Shown: positions 45,903-55,156 of the stretch, piece after piece
Layout of the letters: each line of letters opens with the position of its first letter
Position numbering within the stretch: position 1 is the first letter of the stretch
NCBI RefSeq assembly: GCF_000730425.1
Contig: NZ_CP008896.1
Location: 5,580,001-5,644,000, forward strand
Length of the DNA stretch: 64,000 nucleotides
DNA from: Pseudomonas fluorescens
GTDB taxonomy: Bacteria; Pseudomonadota; Gammaproteobacteria; Pseudomonadales; Pseudomonadaceae
Direction of reading: 5' to 3'
Position numbers and translations under genes: made by a program
Notes under the pieces: generated by a model
Databases searched by the model: none
Told to the model about the DNA's origin: nothing
What the model saw: only the letters and a program-made list of their open reading frames with translations

Positions 45903-47927
45903 ATGGGTTTGCTAAATATCGGGATGTCAGGACTCAATGCGGCTCAGGGATCGCTTGCGACCCTGAGTAACAACATTGCCAACGCCAAGACCCCTGGATA
46001 CTCGCGTCAGCAGACCATGCAGACGGCCAACGGCATGTCCGGGGTCGGTGGTGTCTTTGTCGGTACCGGCACCACGTTGTCGGACGTGCGCCGGGTGTAT
46101 AACCAGTTTCTCGATACCCAGTTGCAGACCACCACTTCGCTGAACTTCGACGCCAAGGCCTACCTGGACCAGATCGGCTCGGTGGACAAGCTGCTGTCCG
46201 ACAAGTCCACCGGTGTCGGCGCGGCGCTGAACAGCTTCTTCGCCGCATTGCAGACGTCCTCGGCAAACCCCAGCGACAACTCCGCGCGCCAGTTGGTCTT
46301 GACCATTGCCCAGACCCTGGGCAACCGGTTCAACTCGATTGCGACCGAGCTGAACAAGCAGAAAGAAGGCATCAACAGCCAACTGGAAACCGTCACCGGC
46401 CAGGTCAACCAATTGACCTCCTCGATTGCGGCCCTCAACCAGCAGATCTCCCAGGCCAAGGGCCAGGGCAATGGCGAGCCGGCGAACCTGCTGGATGCGC
46501 GCAACGAAGCGGTGCGCTCGCTCAATGAACTGGTAGGGGTCAAGGTCACGGAGTCCGATGGGCATTTCAACGTTTCCCTGGGCACCGGGCAGACCCTGGT
46601 CGCGGACGGTATTTCCAACAAACTGTCGGCGGTGCCGAGCAAGGACGACAAGAGCCAGTACTCGGTAGTGCTGACCACCGGCGGGCAACCGATGGACGTC
46701 AGCTCGGTGATCAGCGGTGGCACCATTGGCGGCCTGTTGCGTTATCGCCAGGATGTGCTGATGCCGGCCATCAACGATCTGGGCCGTACTGCGATGGTCG
46801 TCGGTGAGTCGATCAATACCCAATTGGGCCAAGGCCTGGACGCCAACGGGCAGTTCGGCAGCTCCCTGTTCAATGACATCAACAGTGCCTTTGCCATCGG
46901 CCAGCGCAGTGTGGGCGGTTCAAGCAACAGTGCGAACTCCGGCAACCTGAATGTCACGATCACAGACACCAGCAAGCTGAGCACCTTTGACTACAAGGTG
47001 ACGTTCAGCGACGACAAGATGTACACCGTCCTGCGTTCGGACGGTAAAGCCATGGGCACGTTCGATATCACCCAGGCACCACCGCAAATCGACGGCTTCA
47101 CCCTGGCCCTCGATGGCAAGGGGCCGGTGGCTGCGGGTGATACGTTCAAGGTCAGCCCGACCGCCGGTGGTGCGATGGACCTGAAGGTGGTGATGACCGA
47201 CCCCAACAAGCTGGCGTTTTCTGCGCCGCTGTTGGCAGAGGGCAACAAGAACAACAGTGGCACTGGCGTGTTCGACCCGCCGACTCTGACACTGCCCCTG
47301 GATATCCATGGCGGTGCCGACACGGCGCAGTTGGAAGCGGCGATAAAGAACGCGATGCCGGTCAAGATGACCTTCGGCAAGCCGGCCGCCGATGGCACCC
47401 AGAGCTATGTGATCAATAACGCCCAGGGCCAACCCATTGGCACCGGTACCATCGTGCCCGGCCAGGACAACAAGCTGACGATCAATGTGCCCTACGTCGA
47501 TGCTGCGGGTAATGCGAAGACGTTCGGGGTCAACACGGTGATCCGTGGCGAACCCAAGCCGGACGATAGCTACACCGTATCGTTCAACAGCAGCGGCAAG
47601 CTCGACAACCGCAACGCCCTGCAATTGCTCGACCTGCAAACCCGCAAGACCGTAGGCGCCACTGATGGCAATGCGGGGGTGAGCATGAGCACCGCCTATA
47701 GTCAGTTGGTGTCTTCGGTGGGGGGCAAGGCCAGCCAGGCCAATGTCGACAACAGCGCGACCAGCGCCATGCTCGCGGCCGCCACCTCCAATCGCAGCTC
47801 TGTGTCCCAGGTCAACCTGGACGAGGAGGCCGGCGACATGATCCGTTTCCAGCAGTACTACACCGCGTCGTCGCAGATCATTAAAGCTGCGCAAGAAACC
47901 TTCAGCACGCTGATCAACAGTCTTTAA
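45903..47927 (+). CDS. flgK: Flagellar hook-associated protein 1 FlgK
   Basis: FlgK (HAP1) forms the first junction layer between hook and filament. The 674 residues open with MGLLNIGMSGLNAAQ and NNIANAKTPGYSRQQ (about 24-38), the axial-protein signature. A coiled region (about 90-210) follows; the middle is large and variable. The C-terminus carries VNLDEEAGDMIRFQQYY. It lies ten bases after flgJ. It is longer than the 547 residues of Salmonella, consistent with variable outer domains. Confidence 0.96.
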   Translation: MGLLNIGMSGLNAAQGSLATLSNNIANAKTPGYSRQQTMQTANGMSGVGGVFVGTGTTLSDVRRVYNQFLDTQLQTTTSLNFDAKAYLDQIGSVDKLLSDKSTGVGAALNSFFAALQTSSANPSDNSARQLVLTIAQTLGNRFNSIATELNKQKEGINSQLETVTGQVNQLTSSIAALNQQISQAKGQGNGEPANLLDARNEAVRSLNELVGVKVTESDGHFNVSLGTGQTLVADGISNKLSAVPSKDDKSQYSVVLTTGGQPMDVSSVISGGTIGGLLRYRQDVLMPAINDLGRTAMVVGESINTQLGQGLDANGQFGSSLFNDINSAFAIGQRSVGGSSNSANSGNLNVTITDTSKLSTFDYKVTFSDDKMYTVLRSDGKAMGTFDITQAPPQIDGFTLALDGKGPVAAGDTFKVSPTAGGAMDLKVVMTDPNKLAFSAPLLAEGNKNNSGTGVFDPPTLTLPLDIHGGADTAQLEAAIKNAMPVKMTFGKPAADGTQSYVINNAQGQPIGTGTIVPGQDNKLTINVPYVDAAGNAKTFGVNTVIRGEPKPDDSYTVSFNSSGKLDNRNALQLLDLQTRKTVGATDGNAGVSMSTAYSQLVSSVGGKASQANVDNSATSAMLAAATSNRSSVSQVNLDEEAGDMIRFQQYYTASSQIIKAAQETFSTLINSL

Positions 47928-47941
47928 GGGAGTTTGAGACG

Positions 47942-49561
47942 ATGCGTATCTCGACCGAACAGTATTTCAATACCACCACTGCGCGTTATACCAATAACTT
48001 CTCCAACGTCACCAAGACCCAGCAGCAGATCGACTCCGGCGTGCGTATCCAGACGGCGGCCGATGATCCGGTGGGCGCGGCGCGTTTGCTGTTGCTGCAA
48101 CAGCAGCAGGATATGTTGGGGCAGTACGCGGGCAATATCGGCAGCATGAAAAACTCGCTCAATAGCGAAGAAAGCGTGCTCGCCAGTATCGACACCGCTC
48201 TGGCGCGCGCGGGCGAACTGTCCCTCAAGGTCGCCGGCAAGGGCGGTGGCGGTATCAGCGATGACGACCGCAAGGCCGTTGCAGCCGAGATCGGTGAAAT
48301 CGAGAAACAGGTCTTGAGCCTGCTCAACAGCAAGGATTCGTCCGGCCATTACCTGTTTGCCGGCGGCAAGAGCGACACGCCACCTTACGCGCGCAACAGC
48401 GACGGCACCTACAGCTATCAGGGTGATGAAACACCCCTGAGCCTGAAGGTTTCCGACACCTTGTCGATGGTGGTCAATGACACTGGTAAATCGATCCTGG
48501 AAGGCACGGTGAACGCTGGCCGTACCCAGGCTACCGGCTCGGTCAATGATGGCAAGGTGTTGGTGTCGGGCGGTATCGTCACATCGCCGTCTACCTACGA
48601 CAGCAGCTTCACCGACGGCCAGCCGTACAAGTTGACCTTCCTCAGTAGCACCGAATACACCGTCAAAGATGCGGCGGGCAATGACATCACCGCGCAAACC
48701 CCGGGCAACGGCAAGTTCGATGCGACCAAGGAGGGCAGTTCCTCGGTCACCGTGCGCGGCGTGACGTTTGATATCGACCAGAACCTGGCGGGTGCCAAGC
48801 CAGGCGCCGAGGCCGATGCGGTGTACAAGGACCGTGAATTCACCCTGCAAAGCAAGCCGGACAGCTTCAGTGTTTCGCGTACGGCCAGCAACGCCTCATC
48901 GGCGCAGTTGTCCGGCGGCACGGTCACCAGCCAGGCCGACTACAGCAGCACCTTCCCGAACAAGGGGGCGGTGATCAAGTTTACTTCGGGTACGGCGTAC
49001 GAGGTCTATGCCCAGCCGATCAGCGCTGACAGCAAGCCGATCTCCACCGGCAATGTGGTGCCTGGCACGCCGGCACAGCCGGGGCCACCGCCTGTGCCGG
49101 CCACACCCGATACCATCACCGCGGCGGGTGTGACGCTCAGTATCACCGGCGCGCCAGGCAACGGTGATCAGTTTGCGGTGGGCTCCAATACCCACAAGAC
49201 GCAAAATGCGCTGGATACCCTCAGCCAGTTGCGTCAGGCCCTGGAAACCCCTTCTGACGGCGACCCGATTGCCCAGGCCAAGCTGACCGATGTGGTCAAC
49301 GCCGCCATTACCAATATCAAGGCCTCCCAGGCCCAGGTTGATGGGGTGCGCGGCTCCATTGGCGCGCGGTTGAACTCGCTGGCGATTCAGGAGACCGAGA
49401 ACACCAGCATGGTGCTGGCCAATAAGTCGACCACGTCTGCCATCGGTGACACTGATGTGGCCACGGCCTCGATTGACCTGGCGTTCCAGAAGGCCATGCT
49501 GGAGGCTTCGCAACTGGCCTTTGTGAAAATCTCCCAGTTGAGCCTGTTCAGCCGGATGTAA
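47942..49561 (+). CDS. flgL: Flagellar hook-associated protein 3 FlgL
   Basis: FlgL (HAP3) joins FlgK to the flagellin filament. The 539 residues have flagellin-like ends: MRISTEQYFNTTT and DDPVGAARLLLLQQQQ (N-terminal, about 1-55) and LAFQKAMLEASQLAFVKISQLSLFSRM-type helix at the C-terminus. The middle is unusually long: about 204-305 and 322-414 look like two copies of one domain (SGGIVTSPSTYDSSF against SGGTVTSQADYSSTF), plus a Pro-rich linker (377-388). It ends the flgF operon and is followed by a hairpin. Confidence 0.95.
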   Translation: MRISTEQYFNTTTARYTNNFSNVTKTQQQIDSGVRIQTAADDPVGAARLLLLQQQQDMLGQYAGNIGSMKNSLNSEESVLASIDTALARAGELSLKVAGKGGGGISDDDRKAVAAEIGEIEKQVLSLLNSKDSSGHYLFAGGKSDTPPYARNSDGTYSYQGDETPLSLKVSDTLSMVVNDTGKSILEGTVNAGRTQATGSVNDGKVLVSGGIVTSPSTYDSSFTDGQPYKLTFLSSTEYTVKDAAGNDITAQTPGNGKFDATKEGSSSVTVRGVTFDIDQNLAGAKPGAEADAVYKDREFTLQSKPDSFSVSRTASNASSAQLSGGTVTSQADYSSTFPNKGAVIKFTSGTAYEVYAQPISADSKPISTGNVVPGTPAQPGPPPVPATPDTITAAGVTLSITGAPGNGDQFAVGSNTHKTQNALDTLSQLRQALETPSDGDPIAQAKLTDVVNAAITNIKASQAQVDGVRGSIGARLNSLAIQETENTSMVLANKSTTSAIGDTDVATASIDLAFQKAMLEASQLAFVKISQLSLFSRM

Positions 49562-49579
49562 TCGGTCAGGCAAGACCCG

Positions 49580-49609
49580 ACGGCCCACCCTGGAAACAGG
49601 GTGGGCCGT
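49580..49609 (+). terminator. Terminator after flgL
   Basis: A perfect 13-bp stem ACGGCCCACCCTG/CAGGGTGGGCCGT with a GAAA loop lies 18 bases after the flgL stop, ending the flgFGHIJKL transcript. Confidence 0.9.
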
Positions 49610-49829
49610 TGTCGTTTCTGGCGCAGGCTTTTAAACAAAGCACACAAAAATGAGTGACCTATGAGTCATAAAGCGCATCTTCACTGTATCGTGTGAAAAG
49701 GCCAGGCCGCTTTGCAGGCTTTGGTCTCGGTGGTTTCGGCGGTTTTTTGCGGGGTTATCCCCTTTATTGTCAGCGCCCCTGAAGGATTTTCAGGGGTGTT
49801 CTCCAGCTATTTTGTATTGGGAAGCCACA

Positions 49830-50759
49830 ATGATTGGCATAAAAAGCATCGCCAGCTACGTGCCGGCAGAAGGGCTGGACAACTACGCCCAGGGTGCAAA
49901 ATTCGCCAAGGATGAAGAGTTCATCATTGGCAAGATCGGGTCGGCATTCCTGCCGCGCAAGGATGTTGCACAAGAAACCTCGGATTTGTGCGTCGAGGCG
50001 GTCAATGCCTTGTTTGCCAACAACCCGGACCTGAAGCGTGAGTCGATTGACGCGCTGATCGTCGTGACCCAGAACGGCGACGAAGAAGGACTGCCCCACA
50101 CCGCTGCCATCGTCCAGGACAAGCTGGGCCTGCCGACCCACGTCGCAGCCTTCGATATTTCCCTGGGCTGTTCGGGTTATGTCTACGGCATCTACGCGAT
50201 GAAAGGCTTCATGGAAGCCGCCGGCCTGAAAAACGGCCTGCTGGTGACTGCCGACCCTTACTCCAAGATCGTCGACCCGCAAGATCGCAATACCACCATG
50301 CTGTTCGGCGACGCCGCCACCGCCACCTGGATGGGCGAAGATGCCCCCTGGCAACTGGGCAAGGCCAAGTTCGGCACTGACGGCTCCGGCGCACCGCATT
50401 TGAAGGTCAGCGACGGCGTGTTCTTCATGAATGGTCGCCAGGTCTTCAACTTCGCGCTGCTCAAGGTGCCGGCGCATTTGCATGAGCTGCTCGATGAGTC
50501 GGACCTGAAGGCCGACGATATTGATGCCTTCTGCATCCACCAGGGCAGTGCGGCGATTGTCGACGCCGTGGCCCGCCGCTTTGAAGAGGCACCGGTGGAA
50601 AAATTCATCAAGGACATGGTCGAGACCGGTAACACCGTGTCGTCGAGCATTCCGCTGTTGCTGGAAAAGCACGTGATGGATGCCGAGTGGAAGCGCGTGG
50701 CCCTGAGCGGGTTTGGCGTGGGCCTGTCGTGGGGCTCGGCGATTATCTATCGGCCTTGA
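49830..50759 (+). CDS. Beta-ketoacyl-ACP synthase III-like protein
   Basis: A 309-residue KAS III-fold condensing enzyme with the full triad: Cys114 in SLGCSGYVYG, His in FCIHQGSA and Asn in ETGNTVSSSIP. It lies alone between flgL and fliC, where Pseudomonas flagellin-glycosylation islands sit; in P. syringae the island comprises fgt1, fgt2 and a KAS III-like orf3. No glycosyltransferase is present here. It may make an acyl group for flagellin glycan or serve another pathway. GGGAAG lies before the ATG at 49830. A strong terminator follows. Confidence 0.88.
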   Translation: MIGIKSIASYVPAEGLDNYAQGAKFAKDEEFIIGKIGSAFLPRKDVAQETSDLCVEAVNALFANNPDLKRESIDALIVVTQNGDEEGLPHTAAIVQDKLGLPTHVAAFDISLGCSGYVYGIYAMKGFMEAAGLKNGLLVTADPYSKIVDPQDRNTTMLFGDAATATWMGEDAPWQLGKAKFGTDGSGAPHLKVSDGVFFMNGRQVFNFALLKVPAHLHELLDESDLKADDIDAFCIHQGSAAIVDAVARRFEEAPVEKFIKDMVETGNTVSSSIPLLLEKHVMDAEWKRVALSGFGVGLSWGSAIIYRP

Positions 50760-50779
50760 TGCGCTGATAGGCTGCACAA

Positions 50780-50815
50780 AAAAACGCCCGGGATCGAAAG
50801 AGCCCGGGCGTTTTT
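50780..50815 (+). terminator. Terminator after the KAS III-like gene
   Basis: A 13-bp stem (50780-50792 with 50803-50815), A-rich and T-rich at its ends, with five final T bases. It insulates fliC from upstream transcription. Confidence 0.93.
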
Positions 50816-50927
50816 GTTTATGGGCACCCACCTCCCCTGTAAGAGCCGGCAAGGGGGATTTCTGTGGTTCTAAGGCCTTGAAATGCAAGGAGTGGCACAG
50901 GGCTAGTAAAAAAAATCAAAAAAATCC

Positions 50928-50954
50928 TCAAGCAACCTGCTTTCACGACGATAA
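50928..50954 (+). promoter_or_regulatory. FliA (sigma-28) promoter of fliC
   Basis: TCAAG (50928-50932) and GACGATAA (50947-50954) are 14 bases apart and match the sigma-28 pattern TCAAG...GCCGATAA with one -10 change. It lies about 80 bases before fliC in an A/T-rich leader. Confidence 0.88.
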
Positions 50955-51034
50955 CTATTACGAAGGTTCTCTAGGCCACACCCGGCGGTTGCCAGGGCCG
51001 GAAGCCGCAGTATCCAACTCACGAGGATTTCGTC

Positions 51035-52750
51035 ATGGCAATGTCCGTAAACACCAACATTACTTCCCTGGGCGTCCAGAAGAACCTGAACAAAGCTTCC
51101 GACGCTTTGAGCCAGTCGATGAACCGTCTGTCTTCCGGCCTGAAAATCAACAGCGCCAAAGACGATGCCGCTGGCATGCAGATCGCCAACCGTCTGAACA
51201 ACCAGGTCAAAGGCCTGAACGTTGCAATCTCCAACGCCAACAACGGCGTGTCGATTGCCCAGACCGCTGAAGGCGCAATGCAAGAATCCACCAACACCCT
51301 GCAGCGTCTGCGTGAACTCGCCCTGCAAGCGGCGAACGGTGATAAAAGCGACGCTGACCGTGTTTCCCTGCAGCAAGAATTCACCGCTAAAGTCGGCGAG
51401 CTGAACCGTATTGCCAGCACCACCACCTTCGGTGGTCGTAACCTGCTGGACGGTTCGTTCAACAACGTAGCATTCCAGATCGGTGCAAACGCCAACGAAA
51501 CTATCTCGTTCGGTATGACTGATATCAGCTCGACTGCTCTGAAGGGTAACTTCAAAGAAGCCGCTGTAGACGGCACCGCAATGACTGGTTTGGCTGCAAC
51601 TGCTACTGGTTCGGTCTTGGGTGACAAGGCTACTAAAGCTGGTGCAGCAGCAACCGCTACAGTTGCTACTGACGCATTCACCATCAACGGTGTAGAGATT
51701 GCCCTGGGTGTTGCTACTGCAGGTGCTCAGGCTGGTACTGACGCAGCGGCAGCTATCAACGCTAAAACTGCCCAGACCGGCGTAAGTGCTACTACTACAG
51801 CTGCTGGTGTTGTGACCCTGAACTCTAAGAGCGATATCGTTCTGGGCGCCTCTGCTGTAGCTGGTGCTACTGACGGTCTGGCTAAGCTGGGTCTGGGCGC
51901 TCCTGGTACAACCGCAGCTGTAGCTACAACCGCCACTAGTGCAATGGGTGTTACCGGTGCCATCTCTGTTAACGGCACTGCAGTAACTTGGACTGGTGCT
52001 GACACCATGACCAACGTGCTGACCAATATTGCAGCCGCAGCTGGTACTGGTGCTACTGCAACTTTCACTGACGGTCGCGTTAAAGTCACATCGGGTAATG
52101 GTGAAGACATCAAGCTGGCTAACACTGCATCTGGTTCGCTGTCGCAACTGGGGCTGTCGGCTGGTACTTCCCAGGCTAAGCTGACTGCTGACACTTCCAT
52201 CGATGTAAACGGCGTTGAAGTCAAGTTCAAGAAAGGTGACACCGCTGACGCGATCGTAGCATCGATCAACAGCGCCAGCACCGGCGTTCAAGCCAGCAAA
52301 AATGCTGACGGTACCCTGAACCTGTTCGCTGACAAAGACATCACCATCAAGGACGGTAGCGCTGGTACTGGTCTGGCCGCCTTGGGTCTGACTGCTGTTG
52401 CCAACGCCGGTACCAAAACTGCCGTCACCATGGAAACCAGCGTTTCCGACCTGAGCATCCTGACTGCCGCTTCGTCCCAGCAAGCCATCCAGGCCCTGGA
52501 CGACGCCATGCAGCAGATCGACAGCCAGCGTTCGCAGCTGGGTGCGGTGCAAAACCGTTTCGCCAGCACCGTGGCCAACCTGCAGAGCATTTCGCAGAAC
52601 TCCTCGGCTGCCAAAGGCCGCGTAGAAGACGCTGACTTCGCTTCCGAAGCCGCTGAACTGACTAAGCAACAAACCCTGCAACAGGCCTCCACTGCGATCC
52701 TGTCCCAGGCCAACCAACTGCCATCCGCTGTACTGAAGCTGCTTCAGTAA
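51035..52750 (+). CDS. fliC: Flagellin FliC
   Basis: The filament subunit, 571 residues. The conserved N-terminal coils (about 1-180) include [14 protein letters not shown] and the C-terminal coils (about 470-571) end in [12 protein letters not shown]. The central variable region holds three repeated modules at about 214-288, 309-375 and 388-453, each with an INGV-type start, an INA/INS-type helix, a TGV/TGA step and an LGL-type end, like the Flagellin_IN family. T-rich third codon positions in this region differ from the G/C-rich neighbours, as expected of a highly expressed or variable segment. GAGG precedes the ATG; a FliA promoter is upstream. Confidence 0.96.
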   Translation: MAMSVNTNITSLGVQKNLNKASDALSQSMNRLSSGLKINSAKDDAAGMQIANRLNNQVKGLNVAISNANNGVSIAQTAEGAMQESTNTLQRLRELALQAANGDKSDADRVSLQQEFTAKVGELNRIASTTTFGGRNLLDGSFNNVAFQIGANANETISFGMTDISSTALKGNFKEAAVDGTAMTGLAATATGSVLGDKATKAGAAATATVATDAFTINGVEIALGVATAGAQAGTDAAAAINAKTAQTGVSATTTAAGVVTLNSKSDIVLGASAVAGATDGLAKLGLGAPGTTAAVATTATSAMGVTGAISVNGTAVTWTGADTMTNVLTNIAAAAGTGATATFTDGRVKVTSGNGEDIKLANTASGSLSQLGLSAGTSQAKLTADTSIDVNGVEVKFKKGDTADAIVASINSASTGVQASKNADGTLNLFADKDITIKDGSAGTGLAALGLTAVANAGTKTAVTMETSVSDLSILTAASSQQAIQALDDAMQQIDSQRSQLGAVQNRFASTVANLQSISQNSSAAKGRVEDADFASEAAELTKQQTLQQASTAILSQANQLPSAVLKLLQ

Positions 52751-52769
52751 TAACGGCTAGCGGTTAATC

Positions 52770-52803
52770 AACGGGGGGGTGCTAACGTGCCCTTCCGTTT
52801 TTT
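52770..52803 (+). terminator. Terminator after fliC
   Basis: An 11-pair stem with G-U pairs (52770-52780 with 52789-52799) is followed by T bases. It should separate fliC mRNA from flaG. Confidence 0.8.
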
Positions 52804-52821
52804 CAGTTTGGAGGTGATGAC

Positions 52822-53166
52822 ATGGACATGAGCATCAAGCTGAACGCGTCTTACCCGGCTGTTACCACCCAGGCTCCCGCCGCGACTGCAGTACGGGCCA
52901 AGCCTGTCCCGCAGGCCGAGACCGAGTCCGCCGAGGAGCCCCAGCGCGTGGCACTGGAAAAAGCGGTCACCGATATGCGTGAGTTTGTGCAGGCTTCACA
53001 GCGCAACCTGGATTTTTCCATCGATGACTCCACCGGCAAAGTGGTAGTCAAGGTGATCGCCACCGACAGTGGCGAAGTGATTCGACAGATTCCATCGGAG
53101 ATTGCGCTGAAGCTGGCGCAGAACCTGAGCGATGCCAGCAGCCTGTTGTTTGATACAAAGGCCTGA
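52822..53166 (+). CDS. flaG: Flagellar protein FlaG
   Basis: A 114-residue small protein of the FlaG family, with an Ala/Pro/Glu-rich N-terminal half and a conserved C-terminal domain (about 58-110) containing LDFSIDDSTGKVVVKV and EVIRQIPSE. FlaG affects filament length or assembly in pseudomonads; the mechanism is unclear. The ATG follows GGAGGTGA. It lies between fliC and fliD, as in other Pseudomonas. Confidence 0.93.
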   Translation: MDMSIKLNASYPAVTTQAPAATAVRAKPVPQAETESAEEPQRVALEKAVTDMREFVQASQRNLDFSIDDSTGKVVVKVIATDSGEVIRQIPSEIALKLAQNLSDASSLLFDTKA

Positions 53167-53168
53167 GT

Positions 53169-53184
53169 TGGCACGAAACATGTT
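53169..53184 (+). promoter_or_regulatory. Candidate RpoN promoter upstream of fliD (weak -12)
   Basis: TGGCACGAAACATGTT keeps a perfect TGGCACG -24 block and the right ten-base spacing, but the -12 position is GT instead of GC. It lies about 65 bases before fliD. Confidence 0.45.
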
Positions 53185-53249
53185 TCTGATTGCTGCTTGG
53201 GCGTTCGTACGCCAAAAAAGCGGCAACCGCAGGACAAGGAGAGTAGCAA

Positions 53250-54614
53250 ATGGCTAGTTCAACGATTTCCGGCCCAGGTTCGGGCTACGACACCCAAGCG
53301 ATCGTCAAGGCGTTGGTGGGAGCCGAAAGGGCACCCAAAGACGCGCAGATCACTGCCCAGCAGAAAGACGCCACCGTCAAGCTGTCGGCCGTGGGCTCTG
53401 TCAAAACGGCGCTGGAAGCCTACCAGGCGGCAATCACCAAGTTGAACAACCAGGCCGCCTTCAATGGCCTGGCCGCCACGACCTCCGAAGAAAAAAACGC
53501 CAAGGTCACCCTGGGTGACGGCGCGGCCCCAGGCAAGTACAGCCTCAAGGTCGAGAATCTGGCGACCTCGTCGAAGGTCTCCAGCAAAGTTATCGAAGGT
53601 GGCGCCTCGGGCAAAGCCAACGCCAGCGATGAAACCCAGACGCTGACCATTACCCAGTCGGGTAAGAGCTACGATGTATTGGTGCCGGGTGGCGCGACGC
53701 TGCAAGAGGTCCGCGAAACCATCAATACCCAGCTTTCGGCCCAGGGCATCAGTGCCAACGTACTGAGTGACTCCAATGGCGGGCGTCTGGTACTGACCTC
53801 CAGCAACAGTGGCAAAGACACCGATATCACCCTCAGTGGCAATTCGGAGCTGGCGGTCGGTTATGACAAGGGTAAGCCGCCAGTGAACGCCAACTACTCC
53901 ATCGATGGCGTCAAGATGGAGTCCACCAGCAACAAGATCACTTCCGCGATCAGCGGCGTGACCCTGGAACTGCTGGATGGCGACCTGACCAAGACCGTTA
54001 CCCTGACGGTGGCCAGCAACACCGACACCCTGAAGACCTCGGTCCAGTCGTTCGTCACCGCCTATAACACGCTGATGACCGCCATCAACGCCCAGACCAA
54101 GGTCACCGCGACTGGCGATGCGTCCACCACCACGGCCGGTGCCTTGACCGGCGATGCGTCGATGCGCCAGTTGGTCTCCAGCCTGCGTTCCGAGTTGGTC
54201 AACGGCAAAGGGGCGGGCAGCATGACCAGCCTGGCGCAGATGGGCATCACCACCGATCAGAAAACCGGCTTGCTGAGCCTGGAAGACAAGGCGTGGGACA
54301 AGGCAGTGGTCAAGGGTGCGGGCGATATCGCCAAGATGTTCACCGGCGACACGGGTTTGATCACGCGCATGAACAAGGCCACTTCCAGCTATGTCGGTTC
54401 CACCGGTACCCTGGCGACCCGTGCGACGGATCTCAACACCAAGCTGACCGACCTGACCACCGAGAAAGCCGACCTGGACCGTCGCATGGAAGCCCTGCAG
54501 AAGTCGCTGTCGGCCAAGTACACCGCCATGGACACGATGATCGCGCAAATCAATGCCAGCAGCTCCAGCATCATGACCACCCTCAACTCGCTGAACAATC
54601 CGAAGTCGAGCTGA
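53250..54614 (+). CDS. fliD: Flagellar filament cap protein FliD
   Basis: FliD (HAP2) caps the filament and folds incoming flagellin. The 454 residues start with ISGPGSGYDTQAIVKALV, the usual FliD N-terminus, and end with a coiled coil (about 395-450, LTDLTTEKADLDRRMEALQKSLS). The middle carries FliD domains with NANYSIDGVKMESTSN. AAGGAG lies before the ATG. In Pseudomonas FliD is also a mucin adhesin. Confidence 0.95.
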   Translation: MASSTISGPGSGYDTQAIVKALVGAERAPKDAQITAQQKDATVKLSAVGSVKTALEAYQAAITKLNNQAAFNGLAATTSEEKNAKVTLGDGAAPGKYSLKVENLATSSKVSSKVIEGGASGKANASDETQTLTITQSGKSYDVLVPGGATLQEVRETINTQLSAQGISANVLSDSNGGRLVLTSSNSGKDTDITLSGNSELAVGYDKGKPPVNANYSIDGVKMESTSNKITSAISGVTLELLDGDLTKTVTLTVASNTDTLKTSVQSFVTAYNTLMTAINAQTKVTATGDASTTTAGALTGDASMRQLVSSLRSELVNGKGAGSMTSLAQMGITTDQKTGLLSLEDKAWDKAVVKGAGDIAKMFTGDTGLITRMNKATSSYVGSTGTLATRATDLNTKLTDLTTEKADLDRRMEALQKSLSAKYTAMDTMIAQINASSSSIMTTLNSLNNPKSS

Positions 54615-54681
54615 TAAACGGTGTGCCGAGGGCCCTGGAAAAGGGCCCGGGCAGCCGCTGAGGGATTAAAGTTTTTCTCGG

Positions 54682-54721
54682 CACAGTCGAAAAACTGATT
54701 AAGCAAACCTATTCGACTGTG
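54682..54721. repeat. Inverted repeat between fliD and fliS
   Basis: Perfect ten-base arms CACAGTCGAA (54682-54691) and TTCGACTGTG (54712-54721) with a 20-base loop. The second arm ends 20 bases before the fliS start, so it might fold in the mRNA or bind a protein dimer. Confidence 0.6.
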
Positions 54722-54741
54722 GTCTGTAACGAGGTAGCAAC

Positions 54742-55131
54742 ATGAACCCAATGAGAGCCCTTCGCCAATACCAGAAGGTCAATTCCCACGCGCAGATCTC
54801 CGAAGCCAGCCCGCACCGTCTGGTGCAAATGCTGATGGAGGGCGGCCTCGATCGCATGGCCCAGGCCAAGGGCGCATTGAGCCGTGGTGATATCGCCCAG
54901 AAGGGCCTGATGCTGGGCAAGGCGATCGAGATTATCTCCGGCCTGCGCGATGGCCTGGAGCCGGAAAAAGCCGAGGATCCAGCGGCGGTGCAACAGCTGG
55001 ATGCATTGTACGAATACATGAGCAACCGCCTGGTTGAGGCCAATGGCGTCAACGATGCCGACATGATCGACGAAGTCGCGCGCTTGTTGATTACCGTCAA
55101 AAGTGGCTGGGATGCCATCGCGCCACAGTAA
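54742..55131 (+). CDS. fliS: Flagellar export chaperone FliS
   Basis: FliS binds the flagellin C-terminus in the cytoplasm and prevents early polymerisation. The 129-residue four-helix protein has the motif ASPHRLVQMLMEGGLDRMAQAKGAL (beginning near residue 23, shown in pieces: SPHRLVQML, DRMAQAKG) and LYEYMSNRL. Length is normal. GAGG precedes the ATG. It sits in the usual order after fliD. Confidence 0.95.
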   Translation: MNPMRALRQYQKVNSHAQISEASPHRLVQMLMEGGLDRMAQAKGALSRGDIAQKGLMLGKAIEIISGLRDGLEPEKAEDPAAVQQLDALYEYMSNRLVEANGVNDADMIDEVARLLITVKSGWDAIAPQ

Positions 55132-55156
55132 GGCCGCCGGCCTTGAGGAACACAGC

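Noticed and set aside
49562-49829. A second sigma-28 promoter before the KAS III-like gene
   Set aside because: TAAAG near 49670 is not followed at the right distance by a GCCGATAA-like element.
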